The notes under the pieces were generated by a model, which saw nothing but the letters and a program-made list of their open reading frames with translations, had not been told where the DNA came from and made no database searches. DNA of 64,000 nucleotides from Streptococcus oralis (GTDB lineage: Bacteria; Bacillota; Bacilli; Lactobacillales; Streptococcaceae): positions 229,501-293,500 of the forward strand of contig NZ_CP046523.1 in NCBI RefSeq assembly GCF_021497885.1. Reading direction: 5' to 3'. Both the position numbers and the translations under genes were made by a program. Positions within the stretch are counted from its first letter, which is position 1. Each line of letters starts with the position of its first letter. This document shows positions 1 to 7,853 of this stretch, in pieces.

Positions 1-960
1 CAATATATTTCTATGATTGTGACTTGTGTAGGTGTCAGCTTTGCTTATAATCTCTTTGCAGGCTTGTTGCGGTCCATTGGTGATAGTCTAGCAGCTCTTG
101 GCTTTCTGATTTTTTCTGCCTTGGTCAATGTGGTTCTGGATTTGTATTTCATTACGCAACTGCATCTGGGAGTTCAATCTGCGGGGCTTGCTACCATTAT
201 CTCGCAAGGCTTATCAGCGGTTCTTTGCTTTTTCTATATCCGTAAGAGTGTTCCAGAACTGCTTCCTCAACTCAAGCATTTTAAATGGAACAAGGTCTTG
301 TACGCGGATCTCTTGGAGCAAGGTTTGGCCATGGGTTTGATGAGTTCGATTGTGTCTATCGGTAGTGTGATTTTACAGTCTTCTGTCAATACTTTTGGAG
401 CCGTGATTATAAGTGCCCAAACAGCAGCTCGACGGATTATGGCCTTTGCTTTGCTTCCGATGACGGCTATTTCTTCTGCCATGACGACCTTTGCTTCTCA
501 GAATCTTGGGGCTAAGCGACCAGACCGCATTGTTCAAGGACTTCGAATCGGTAGTCGTTTGAGCATGTCCTGGGCAGGTTTTGTTTGTATTTTCCTCTTT
601 TTTGCCACTCCTAGCTTGGTTTCCTTCTTGGCCAGTTCGACAGATAGTTACTTGGTAGAAAATGGTAGTCTTTACCTGCAAATCAGTTCAGTCTTTTATC
701 CGATTTTGAGCCTTTTGCTGATTTATCGGAATTGCTTGCAGGGCTTGGGGCAGAAAGTCCTTCCTCTAGTTTCCAGCTTTATAGAACTAATCGGGAAAAT
801 CGTTTTTGTGGTCTTGATTATCCCTTGGGCAGGGTATAAGGGAGTAATCCTTTGCGAACCCCTTATCTGGGTTGCCATGACCACCCAACTGTACTTTTCA
901 CTTTTCCGTCATCCCTTGATAAAAGAAGGCAAGGCTATCTTGGCAACAAAAGTGTCATAA
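1..960 (+). CDS. MATE family efflux transporter, 5'-truncated by window edge
   Basis: This is the C-terminal part of a multidrug and toxic compound extrusion (MATE) transporter, which exports cationic compounds in exchange for Na+ or H+ across the cytoplasmic membrane. The reading frame is open from base 1, so the gene starts outside the window and 319 residues are visible of a family length near 450. The visible part is almost entirely hydrophobic helices separated by short loops, with the MATE-like sequence SAQTAARRIMAF and a following QNLGAKRPDR stretch typical of the start of the second six-helix bundle. The end is intact. The next gene, yebC, has its own promoter. The substrate cannot be inferred. 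Confidence 0.85.
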   Translation, partial: QYISMIVTCVGVSFAYNLFAGLLRSIGDSLAALGFLIFSALVNVVLDLYFITQLHLGVQSAGLATIISQGLSAVLCFFYIRKSVPELLPQLKHFKWNKVLYADLLEQGLAMGLMSSIVSIGSVILQSSVNTFGAVIISAQTAARRIMAFALLPMTAISSAMTTFASQNLGAKRPDRIVQGLRIGSRLSMSWAGFVCIFLFFATPSLVSFLASSTDSYLVENGSLYLQISSVFYPILSLLLIYRNCLQGLGQKVLPLVSSFIELIGKIVFVVLIIPWAGYKGVILCEPLIWVAMTTQLYFSLFRHPLIKEGKAILATKVS

Positions 961-1015
961 TAGCTCGATTTGCTGAACAAAATCCATTTACTCTAGTGAA
1001 AATCGAAAAAACTTG

Positions 1016-1024
1016 TGTTATAAT
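1016..1024 (+). promoter_or_regulatory. Extended -10 promoter of yebC
   Basis: The sequence TGT-TATAAT lies about 35 bases upstream of the yebC start, with no good -35 hexamer 17 bases upstream. This is the extended -10 form common in streptococci. Confidence 0.6.
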
Positions 1025-1059
1025 AAGAAAGATTAAAATGTGAAAAAAGGAGATTCCTA

Positions 1060-1776
1060 ATGGGACGTAAATGGGCCAATATCGTAGCCAAGAAAACGGC
1101 TAAAGATGGAGCTAACTCTAAAGTATATGCAAAATTTGGTGTAGAAATCTATGTAGCAGCAAAAAAAGGTGATCCAGACCCAGAATCAAACACTGCTTTG
1201 AAATTCGTTATCGACCGTGCTAAACAAGCCCAAGTGCCGAAACACGTTATCGATAAAGCGATTGATAAAGCAAAAGGAAACACAGACGAAACCTTTACAG
1301 AAGGACGTTACGAAGGATTTGGACCAAATGGTTCTATGTTGATTGTGGATACCTTGACTTCAAACGTCAACCGTACGGCAGCCAATGTCCGTGCAGCCTT
1401 TGGTAAAAACGGCGGAAACATGGGTGCTTCAGGTTCGGTTTCATACCTCTTTGACAACAAGGGTGTGATCGTATTTGCTGGTGAAGATGCGGATGCCATC
1501 TTTGAACTTTTGCTAGAAGCGGATGTGGATGTGGATGATGTAGAAGCAGAAGAAGGAACAATTACTGTTTACACAGCTCCAACAGACCTTCACAAGGCAA
1601 TCGTTGCCCTTCGTGAGTCAGGTATCCAAGAATTCCAAGTGACAGAATTGGAAATGATTCCTCAGTCAGAAGTGGAGTTGTCAGGTGATGACCTTGAAAC
1701 CTTTGAAAAACTTTACAGCGTCCTTGAAGACGACGAAGACGTACAAAAGATCTACACAAACGTAGATGGATTCTAA
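1060..1776 (+). CDS. yebC: YebC/PmpR (TACO1) family protein
   Basis: This is a 238-residue cytoplasmic protein of the YebC family, the full usual length. The N-terminus [20 protein letters not shown] is the family signature, and the acidic, three-domain layout fits throughout. Family members were long annotated as transcription regulators. Later work on YebC proteins links them to relief of ribosome stalling, so a translation role is at least as likely. An AAAGGAG ribosome site precedes the ATG. The gene appears monocistronic, between its own extended -10 promoter and a strong terminator. Codon use resembles a highly expressed gene. Confidence 0.93.
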   Translation: MGRKWANIVAKKTAKDGANSKVYAKFGVEIYVAAKKGDPDPESNTALKFVIDRAKQAQVPKHVIDKAIDKAKGNTDETFTEGRYEGFGPNGSMLIVDTLTSNVNRTAANVRAAFGKNGGNMGASGSVSYLFDNKGVIVFAGEDADAIFELLLEADVDVDDVEAEEGTITVYTAPTDLHKAIVALRESGIQEFQVTELEMIPQSEVELSGDDLETFEKLYSVLEDDEDVQKIYTNVDGF

Positions 1777-1780
1777 TAGA

Positions 1781-1814
1781 AAAACGAACAGTTTTACTAG
1801 CTGTTCGTTTTTTT
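1781..1814. terminator. Bidirectional intrinsic terminator
   Basis: An 11-bp stem (AAAACGAACAG / CTGTTCGTTTT) with a 9-base loop is followed by T7 on the plus strand and preceded by an A-run that gives a U-run on the minus strand. It serves yebC and the convergent minus-strand gene ending at 1826. Confidence 0.9.
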
Positions 1815-1825
1815 GATATTTGAAC

Positions 1826-2509
1826 CTAGACTCTGGTCCCAGAATCTGAATCTTTTTGCTGCTGGCTTCCTCCTAGGCCTACAGCTATTTTATGAACGAG
1901 CAAGAGCTGTCCATTGTCCTGTTTTGCAAAAGTTAAGGTAACAGTCTTGATCTTGTCTCCAATGGAGATATAGGTGATTTTTCTCGTATCGTACCCTCCG
2001 ATAGTGGAGTCAAACTCGGAGTCTGGTAGTCCGTGTTTTTTGATAATATCCTTGTAGTTGGTACCACCTTTTCCTTTGTTGTCAAGGTCACCTTCGATTA
2101 AGGCGTCGAACTGTTCTCGGGTCCAGGTGAAGGTATCTTCTTCCTCCTCCTCTGGGATGGAATAGGTGCTATCATCTGTCAAGTCGCTCTCTTCTTCGCG
2201 TTCCATTGAGGAACTTGCCTCTCTATAGGAACGGTTAAACTCCCTAGCAAACTCTTTGTAGACATTAGCGTACAGTACCTGGGCCGTAAAGAAAAGCACA
2301 ACAGAAGCAATTGCTAGGGATGTTCCGATAATGGCCATCGTTTTCCGTTTTTTAAGGTTGACGATAAGGCCGATAATGCCCAAGATCAAAGCGACAATAG
2401 CGATGAAAAAAGACAGATAGTTAATAAACGGAATCCAAGACCCTAAAAGTGCGATGGCTCCAAAAATAGTTGCTAAAATCCCTAAAACTTTTTGTTCTTC
2501 TGGTTTCAT
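1826..2509 (-). CDS. DUF4190-like membrane protein with C-terminal extracytoplasmic domain
   Basis: The function is unknown. The first ~70 residues form two or three hydrophobic helices of the DUF4190 type (GILATIFGAIALLG, then IVALILGIIGLIV). They are followed by a helix near residues 65-85, an acidic serine/glutamate-rich linker of about 35 residues, and a folded C-terminal region of about 100 residues that is probably outside the cell. A longer frame starts at 2530, but the GGGAG ribosome site lies just upstream of the ATG at 2509, so I choose that start (227 residues). A consensus minus-strand promoter lies at 2568-2596. The MarR operator array sits behind that promoter, so the gene may share control with the divergent rcr-like operon. 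Confidence 0.75.
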   Translation of the reverse strand: MKPEEQKVLGILATIFGAIALLGSWIPFINYLSFFIAIVALILGIIGLIVNLKKRKTMAIIGTSLAIASVVLFFTAQVLYANVYKEFAREFNRSYREASSSMEREEESDLTDDSTYSIPEEEEEDTFTWTREQFDALIEGDLDNKGKGGTNYKDIIKKHGLPDSEFDSTIGGYDTRKITYISIGDKIKTVTLTFAKQDNGQLLLVHKIAVGLGGSQQQKDSDSGTRV

Positions 2510-2567
2510 TTGAAAGTTTTCTCCCTTCATCGAGTGAATGGATTTCTATCCATGGTAGTTAGTGCTT

Positions 2568-2596
2568 ATTATAGAAAAAATATTGCCTAATGTCAA
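2568..2596 (-). promoter_or_regulatory. Consensus sigma-A promoter of the minus-strand membrane gene
   Basis: Read on the minus strand, TTGACA (2596-2591) and TATAAT (2573-2568) are separated by exactly 17 bases. Both hexamers are perfect. The first copy of the MarR operator repeat (2604-2625) lies immediately upstream. Confidence 0.85.
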
Positions 2597-2603
2597 TTTA
2601 AAC

Positions 2604-2698
2604 TAAAATAGTTCTCATGGAAACTTTTTTCTTGACATATTTTGTGGAAGTGATAAAATAGTTCTCATGGAAACTGAATAGTTCGCCAGAGAACTATA
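2604..2698. promoter_or_regulatory. Operator array for the MarR regulator
   Basis: A perfect 22-bp direct repeat occurs at 2604-2625 and 2654-2675, exactly 50 bp apart. Its core AGTTCTCATGGAAACT is an imperfect palindrome. A third, related palindrome (ATAGTTC-N6-GAACTAT) lies at 2679-2698. The first copy separates the two divergent promoters and the second overlaps the plus-strand -10. This is the layout expected for an autoregulating MarR protein; the identification of the binder is inferred. Confidence 0.75.
2632..2659 (+). promoter_or_regulatory. Promoter of the rcrRPQ-like operon
   Basis: TTGACA at 2632-2637 and TAAAAT at 2654-2659 are separated by 16 bases, with an extended -10 TGA at 2651-2653. 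The -10 lies inside the second operator repeat, so regulator binding would block polymerase. Confidence 0.8.
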
Positions 2699-2722
2699 TT
2701 GAATCGTAAGAAAGGAGCAATC

Positions 2723-3184
2723 ATGGACAAGCCGATGTTAATGTTCAAACGTTTTGGACACCAGGTTCATCTGATGGTACAGAAAGAAGCTAAACGCTGT
2801 GGTATTGAATTTATGGGCGGACCGCAGGGCCAAGTCATACGATTTTTAGACTATTGTGAGGAGTCTGAACAGGCGGTGTTAATCAAGGATATTGAGCAGG
2901 AACTCAATATTACTAAATCTGTTGCGAGTAATCTAGTCAAGCGCATGGTACAAAATGGTTTGGTCGAGTTAGAGGCGAGCCCGAGCGATAAGCGGGCAAA
3001 ATTTGTTCGCCTGACGGAGAAATCGCGTTCGCAGATGCAAAAAGTTAAGGAATTTTTTGATCGGATCGATCAGATTCTGCTAGAGGGTGTTTCAAAGTCA
3101 GACTTGGCAATCTTTGAAAAGGTACTCGGGCAATTGCAAGAAAATGTTGAGAAGATAGGAGGAGAGAATGAAGAAACTCGCTAA
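2723..3184 (+). CDS. rcrR: MarR family transcriptional regulator (RcrR-like)
   Basis: This is a 153-residue winged-helix regulator of the MarR family, acting as a DNA-binding dimer. The central part carries the helix-turn-helix (IKDIEQELNITKSVASNLVK) and the wing follows with LEASPSDKRAKFVRLTE, the family DKR signature. The ATG at 2723 follows AAAGGAG. An upstream TTG at 2699 lies inside the operator and is not credible. The gene overlaps the next one by 17 bases, and the ABC exporter pair downstream makes this the layout of rcrRPQ, which in S. mutans links stress tolerance and competence. The symbol rests on domain order, not a database match. Autoregulation is likely through the operator array upstream. 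Confidence 0.85.
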   Translation: MDKPMLMFKRFGHQVHLMVQKEAKRCGIEFMGGPQGQVIRFLDYCEESEQAVLIKDIEQELNITKSVASNLVKRMVQNGLVELEASPSDKRAKFVRLTEKSRSQMQKVKEFFDRIDQILLEGVSKSDLAIFEKVLGQLQENVEKIGGENEETR

Positions 3185-4937
3185 ACGTATCACAGGAAAA
3201 GAGTGGGGAATGATTCTCTTGACTGTCCTCTTTACCTGTTTCTCGGTCTATCTAGAGTTAGAAGTACCGACTTACATTTCAGAAATTACAGAACTACTTG
3301 GAACTCCAGGTACGGAGCTAGGAGATCTTTGGTCACCAGCCATTAAGATGATAGGCTTGTCTCTACTTGCCTTTCTCTCATCCGTTACTGTTGGATTTTT
3401 TGCCGCTCGCGTCGCAGCGTCTTACACAACTCATTTACGAAGCGATATTTTTAATCGTGTATTGGATTATTCTCAGACAGAAATTAAACGTTTCTCTATT
3501 CCTAGTCTTTTGACTCGGACAACCAATGATATTACCCAAGTACAGATGCTCTTTACCATGGGCTTGCAAGTAGTTACTCGTGGGCCAATTATGGCTATCT
3601 GGGCCATTGGAAAAATCCTTGGGAAATCGGAATACTGGCTCTGGGCAGTAGTAATCGCTGTTATCGTCAATGTTTTGATGACAACTGTTCTCCTGACTCT
3701 GGCCTTTCCAAAACAATCGGTCATCCAAAAATTGACAGATAAACTCAATAGCATCACTCGTGAAAGTTTGACTGGGATTCGAGTTGTTCGCGCATACAAT
3801 GCGGAAGATTACCAAGATGAAAAATTTGAAGCAGCCAATGATGAAGTGACGCGCCTCAATCTCTTTGTCAATCGATTGATGGCGATTATGAACCCGATTA
3901 TGATGGGGATTTCAAGTGGATTGAGTTTAGCCATTTACTGGATTGGTGCCTATATCATCAACGACGCAAGTTTGACAGAACGTCTGCCGCTCTTTAGTGA
4001 TATGGTAGTCTTCATGTCCTATGCTATGCAGGTCGTGATGGGATTCCTTCTCATGGGAGCACTCTTTATCGTTCTTCCTCGTACCTTGGTTTCGGCAGGA
4101 CGTATCAATCAAGTCTTGGATCTGCATTCTTCTATTGAAAATCCTAGTCATGCAAAGACAGCGGATCCTTCCGTTCAAGGACAAGTGGAATTTCGTGATG
4201 TAACTTTCCGCTACTCTAAAAACTCAGAAGCAGTCGTGGAACATGTCACTTTCAAAGCGGAAGCGGGTCAAACCGTGGCTTTCATCGGATCGACTGGATC
4301 TGGTAAATCTACGCTTGTCAATCTCTTGCCACGTTTTTACGATGTTTCAGACGGAGAAATCCTAGTGGACGGAGTTAATGTTCAAGATTACGATTTGGAA
4401 GATTTGCGCAATAAGGTCGGCTATATTCCTCAAAAAGCAGTCCTCTTTTCTGGAGATGTCAAGGGGAACTTGGACTTTGGTAAGAGCAAAGAAACTCCTC
4501 TAAGCGAGGCTGCTATGTGGCAAGCTCTTGAATTGGCCCAGTCTAAAGCATTTATCGAGGACAAGGAAGCAGGTCTTGCATCAGAAGTGGCTCAAGGCGG
4601 AACCAACTTCTCAGGAGGTCAAAGACAGCGTTTGGCCATTGCACGCGCCTTGGCTCGTAAACCAGAGATTCTCATCTTTGATGATTCCTTCTCAGCCTTG
4701 GACTACAAGACAGATCGTATCCTGCGCCAAGAGTTAGCTGAGAAAACAAAATCCATGACCAAGCTCATCGTAGCGCAGCGCATTTCTACCATTATGGATG
4801 CAGACTTGATCTTAGTATTGAATCAAGGAAAAGTCGTGGGACAAGGCACCCACAAGGAACTTCTAGCTACCAACGAAGTCTACCAAGAAATTGCCTACTC
4901 ACAACTATCGAAGGAGGAATTGGAACATGGAAAATAA
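3168..4937 (+). CDS. rcrP: ABC exporter half-transporter, subunit 1 (RcrP-like)
   Basis: This is a 589-residue half-transporter with an N-terminal six-helix exporter domain (about 1-320) and a C-terminal ATPase. Walker A is G374-S381, the signature is NFSGGQRQR, and Walker B ends in D505. The catalytic glutamate position is D506 (IFDDSFSALD). This substitution marks the degenerate ATP site of heterodimeric exporters such as PatAB or TM287/288. It therefore almost certainly works with the next gene. GGAGGAGA precedes the ATG, which lies inside the 3' end of the regulator gene. The substrate is unknown; peptides or drugs are typical. Confidence 0.88.
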   Translation: MKKLAKRITGKEWGMILLTVLFTCFSVYLELEVPTYISEITELLGTPGTELGDLWSPAIKMIGLSLLAFLSSVTVGFFAARVAASYTTHLRSDIFNRVLDYSQTEIKRFSIPSLLTRTTNDITQVQMLFTMGLQVVTRGPIMAIWAIGKILGKSEYWLWAVVIAVIVNVLMTTVLLTLAFPKQSVIQKLTDKLNSITRESLTGIRVVRAYNAEDYQDEKFEAANDEVTRLNLFVNRLMAIMNPIMMGISSGLSLAIYWIGAYIINDASLTERLPLFSDMVVFMSYAMQVVMGFLLMGALFIVLPRTLVSAGRINQVLDLHSSIENPSHAKTADPSVQGQVEFRDVTFRYSKNSEAVVEHVTFKAEAGQTVAFIGSTGSGKSTLVNLLPRFYDVSDGEILVDGVNVQDYDLEDLRNKVGYIPQKAVLFSGDVKGNLDFGKSKETPLSEAAMWQALELAQSKAFIEDKEAGLASEVAQGGTNFSGGQRQRLAIARALARKPEILIFDDSFSALDYKTDRILRQELAEKTKSMTKLIVAQRISTIMDADLILVLNQGKVVGQGTHKELLATNEVYQEIAYSQLSKEELEHGK

Positions 4938-6687
4938 AAAAGTTTCGGTCTGGAAACAGTGCAAACCTTATATGGCAGGCCTCCAACTCCCTCTCCTAAT
5001 AGCAGTTGTGGCAGCGGTCATTTCAAGCATCATTACCGTTTATGGTCCAACTAAGATTAAAGAAATTACAAACTTGATTTCAGATGGTTTGATGACTGGA
5101 ATTGATTTAGAGGCTGTTTCAAGTATTGCTAGCTTTTTAGTGATTCTCTATGTATTTGGCGCCATCCTTAACTATACACAGGCCTATATCTTTTCAACGA
5201 GTATCCAACATTTTTCAAAACGCTTGCGGACAGCAATCGCTGAAAAAATCAATCGTTTGCCACTTGGCTATTTTGACCGTCATTCACAAGGAGATACCCT
5301 TTCGCGCGTGACCAATGATGTGGATACGGCAGCGCAATCTCTCAACCAAAGTCTAGGGACAGTTCTTTCAGCTAGTTTCTTGTTGATTGCTGTCTTGGTG
5401 ACCATGTTTGGGATGAACTGGATTTTGGCATTGGTAACCGTTGTATCAACCCTTGTTGGTTTTGCGGCGGTTTCCGTAATCATGGCCAAGTCACAGGGTT
5501 ATTTTAAAGCCCAACAAAATAATCTAGCGGCCGTCAATGGTTATGTGGAAGAGATGTACTCTGGCCATAATGTAGTGACCAGCTACAACGCAGTGGACAC
5601 CTCCAAAGCGAGATTTGCTGATTTAAACCAGGACTTGCATGATAGTATCTGGAAATCTCAGTTTATCTCTGGTATCATGATGCCAGCCATGTTCTTTGTT
5701 GGGAACTTTAGTTATGTCTTAGTCATCATCGTTGGGGCCGCGCTGGCGTTAGAAGGCCATATCACTATAGGGATTATTGTAGCCTTTATGGTTTACGTAC
5801 GGACCTTCTCTCAACCTCTGTCACAGATTGCCCAAGGGATTACGAGCTTGCAACAAGCGAGTGCAGCCATGACTCGTGTATTAGAATTTTTGGCTGAAGC
5901 AGAGATGCAAGATGAATCTCATAAGGAAAGACAATTGAGCAACATGAAAGGGGAAGTAGTCTTTGATCACGTGTCCTTTGGCTATACACCAGAGCGCACC
6001 ATCATCCATGACTTTTCTGCGACAGCTCATGCAGGTCAAAAGGTCGCAATCGTTGGACCGACTGGAGCTGGTAAGACAACCATTGTCAATCTTTTGATGA
6101 AGTTCTATGAGATAGATAAGGGAAGTATCTGTATCGATGGTGTGGATACCAAGGATATGAAGCGCTCAGAAGTACACGATGCCTTTTCAATGGTCTTGCA
6201 GGACACTTGGCTCTTTGAAGGAACGATTCGAGAGAACCTGATCTATAATCAGACAGACATCAGTGATGAACGAATGATGGAAGCCAGCAAGGCTGTGGGA
6301 ATCCACCACTTTATCATGACCTTGCCAGATGGCTACGATACTGTTTTGGACGACACCGTGACCTTGTCTGTCGGACAAAAACAGCTCTTGACCATTGCTC
6401 GTGCTTTGCTAAAAGATGCGCCACTCCTAATTCTGGATGAAGCGACATCCTCAGTCGACACACGTACAGAGGAGTTGATTCAAAAAGCCATGGACCGTTT
6501 GATGGAAGATCGAACTTCCTTTGTCATCGCCCACCGCTTGTCAACTATCCGTAATGCCGACTTGATTCTTGTCATGAAAGATGGCAATATCATTGAGCAA
6601 GGGAACCATGATGACCTTATGGCCCAAGCTGGCTTCTATGCCGACTTGTACAATAGCCAATTTACAGAAGACGAAGCAGAAGAATAA
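4927..6687 (+). CDS. rcrQ: ABC exporter half-transporter, subunit 2 (RcrQ-like)
   Basis: This is a 586-residue half-transporter with six transmembrane helices and an ATPase domain. Walker A is G377-T384, Walker B ends in D504, and the catalytic glutamate E505 is intact (LILDEATSSVD). The signature is degenerate, LSVGQ instead of LSGGQ. That pairs logically with the aspartate at the catalytic position of the partner: one ATP site is dead or slow and one is canonical. The start at 4927 follows AAGGAGGA and overlaps the partner's stop by 11 bases, showing translational coupling. A longer frame from 4891 has no matching ribosome site. A terminator follows. Confidence 0.88.
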   Translation: MENKKVSVWKQCKPYMAGLQLPLLIAVVAAVISSIITVYGPTKIKEITNLISDGLMTGIDLEAVSSIASFLVILYVFGAILNYTQAYIFSTSIQHFSKRLRTAIAEKINRLPLGYFDRHSQGDTLSRVTNDVDTAAQSLNQSLGTVLSASFLLIAVLVTMFGMNWILALVTVVSTLVGFAAVSVIMAKSQGYFKAQQNNLAAVNGYVEEMYSGHNVVTSYNAVDTSKARFADLNQDLHDSIWKSQFISGIMMPAMFFVGNFSYVLVIIVGAALALEGHITIGIIVAFMVYVRTFSQPLSQIAQGITSLQQASAAMTRVLEFLAEAEMQDESHKERQLSNMKGEVVFDHVSFGYTPERTIIHDFSATAHAGQKVAIVGPTGAGKTTIVNLLMKFYEIDKGSICIDGVDTKDMKRSEVHDAFSMVLQDTWLFEGTIRENLIYNQTDISDERMMEASKAVGIHHFIMTLPDGYDTVLDDTVTLSVGQKQLLTIARALLKDAPLLILDEATSSVDTRTEELIQKAMDRLMEDRTSFVIAHRLSTIRNADLILVMKDGNIIEQGNHDDLMAQAGFYADLYNSQFTEDEAEE

Positions 6688-6690
6688 ATC

Positions 6691-6717
6691 AAAAGAAGGC
6701 TTGACGGCCTTCTTTTT
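6691..6717 (+). terminator. Terminator of the rcrRPQ-like operon
   Basis: An AAAAGAAGGC / GCCTTCTTTT hairpin with a six-base loop is followed by a T-run. Confidence 0.88.
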
Positions 6718-6784
6718 CTGCACTATACTAGAAGACAAACGTCTCACCAGTAGACGAAAACAAGGTAATGAATGAGAATTATAA

Positions 6785-7288
6785 ATGAAAAATTATCAAG
6801 AATGGTATCAAAATATCAGCTCCAGACTCACCAGCCATCCCCCTCTTTTATTTCTGTTATGCAGTTTCAATCGTTTGATGACAGTCGCCATGCCCTTGGT
6901 CTATCTGATTTTGCTAGTCACCACTTACCTGAAACTAGGACTGGGTCAGCAAGTTGGGGTTTATGTGCTTATTCCTGCATCAGGTTTTGTGATTTTGTCT
7001 CTTTTTCGTAAGAAAATCAACCACCCGCGGCCTTATGAAACTTGGGACATCCGTCCCCTGCTTGACAAGGATAGTTCGGGACAGTCTATGCCCAGTCGTC
7101 ATGTCTTTTCGGCAACTATCATCTCCATGGCCTATTTCCATGCTTGGACTTTGATCGGAATGATCTTGCTTATTTGCTCAGGAGTCTTAGCCTTGGTCCG
7201 AGTATTAGGTGGTGTGCATTATCCAAAGGACGTCTTGGTTGGCTATGTCTGCGGTCTGTTGTGGGGGTTCTTTTTCTTCCTATTCTGA
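6785..7288 (+). CDS. PAP2 family membrane phosphatase
   Basis: This is a 167-residue integral membrane phosphatase of the PAP2 superfamily, which removes phosphate from lipid pyrophosphates or phosphatidic acid-like substrates at the membrane surface. All three motifs are visible in order: KKINHPRPYE (K-x6-RP), PSRH and RVLGGVHYPKDV (R-x5-H-x3-D). Five to six hydrophobic helices surround them. In streptococci such proteins often recycle undecaprenyl pyrophosphate, which would parallel UppP at 29168, but the substrate is not shown here. The ribosome site is weak (AAGGTAATGA well upstream), so the start is only probable. Confidence 0.85.
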   Translation: MKNYQEWYQNISSRLTSHPPLLFLLCSFNRLMTVAMPLVYLILLVTTYLKLGLGQQVGVYVLIPASGFVILSLFRKKINHPRPYETWDIRPLLDKDSSGQSMPSRHVFSATIISMAYFHAWTLIGMILLICSGVLALVRVLGGVHYPKDVLVGYVCGLLWGFFFFLF

Positions 7289-7312
7289 CATGTAAGTTAG
7301 GCTGGTCCTACA

Positions 7313-7342
7313 ACCACTTACTGCTTCATATTGACCACTTGC
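7313..7342 (+). promoter_or_regulatory. Candidate LytTR operator: 9-N12-9 direct repeat
   Basis: ACCACTTAC (7313-7321) and ACCACTTGC (7334-7342) are separated by exactly 12 bases, two helical turns between centres. LytTR regulators of the HdrR/BrsR type in S. mutans bind 9-bp direct repeats with 12-bp spacing. The pair lies 10 bases upstream of the -35 of the LytTR gene, as expected for an activator site. Confidence 0.65.
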
Positions 7343-7352
7343 TTTTTTGCCC

Positions 7353-7381
7353 TTGTATTCCTAACTTAGCTTTGATATAGT
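7353..7381 (+). promoter_or_regulatory. Promoter of the LytTR/LiaF-like operon
   Basis: TTGTAT (7353-7358) and TATAGT (7376-7381) are separated by 17 bases. The -35 is imperfect, which suits an activator-dependent promoter. Confidence 0.6.
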
Positions 7382-7401
7382 AGAGTCAGAAAGGAGATGT
7401 G

Positions 7402-7848
7402 ATGAAGTTACGAATTGAGATTGACGGCAATTTAGAGGAGACTGAAATTGTCATCAAGACACCCACTTTGACAGATGAAATTGCAGACTTGCAACGGCTC
7501 TTGCAAGAGTCAAAGGCTCCGAGGTTGACTTTTTACAAGGGGACAGGTGAATATTATCTAGACCTGTCAGAAATTCTCTTCTTTGAAACAGAAGGGAGCA
7601 AGATCTACGCTCATAACCAGAAGGAAGCCTATGAGGTTCGCCTCAAACTTTATGAGTTGGAGTCCATATTGCCTCGCTATTTTAGCCGAGTGTCCAAGTC
7701 AACGATCGCAAACATCCGTCAGATTTACTCAGTGGACAAGTCCTTTTCAGGAACGGGCACCATTTCCTTTTATCAGACGCACAAGGAGGTTCATGTCTCA
7801 CGGCATTACCAATCCCTCCTAAAAGAAAATCTAAGAAACATGAGGTAA
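7402..7848 (+). CDS. LytTR-domain transcriptional regulator
   Basis: This is a 148-residue DNA-binding protein. The C-terminal ~100 residues are a LytTR domain: the sequences LDLSEILFFETEGSKIYAH, YFSRVSKSTIANIRQI and VHVSRHYQSLLKENL are the usual strand and helix signatures. There is no receiver domain; the N-terminal ~45 residues are short and unlike a REC domain. The ATG at 7402 follows AAGGAG by five bases, better than the GTG at 7399. The gene is followed after five bases by a LiaF-like membrane protein. This matches the two-gene LytTR regulatory systems (regulator plus membrane inhibitor) known from streptococci, where such pairs control bacteriocins and competence. Confidence 0.88.
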   Translation: MKLRIEIDGNLEETEIVIKTPTLTDEIADLQRLLQESKAPRLTFYKGTGEYYLDLSEILFFETEGSKIYAHNQKEAYEVRLKLYELESILPRYFSRVSKSTIANIRQIYSVDKSFSGTGTISFYQTHKEVHVSRHYQSLLKENLRNMR

Positions 7849-7853
7849 AAAAG

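Noticed and set aside
373..681. 102-residue minus-strand frame inside the MATE gene
   Set aside because: It has no ribosome site, lies opposite a clear membrane protein frame and has a composition unlike a real protein.
852..1043. 63-residue plus frame between the MATE gene and yebC
   Set aside because: It mostly overlaps the MATE 3' end, has no ribosome site and runs across the yebC promoter.
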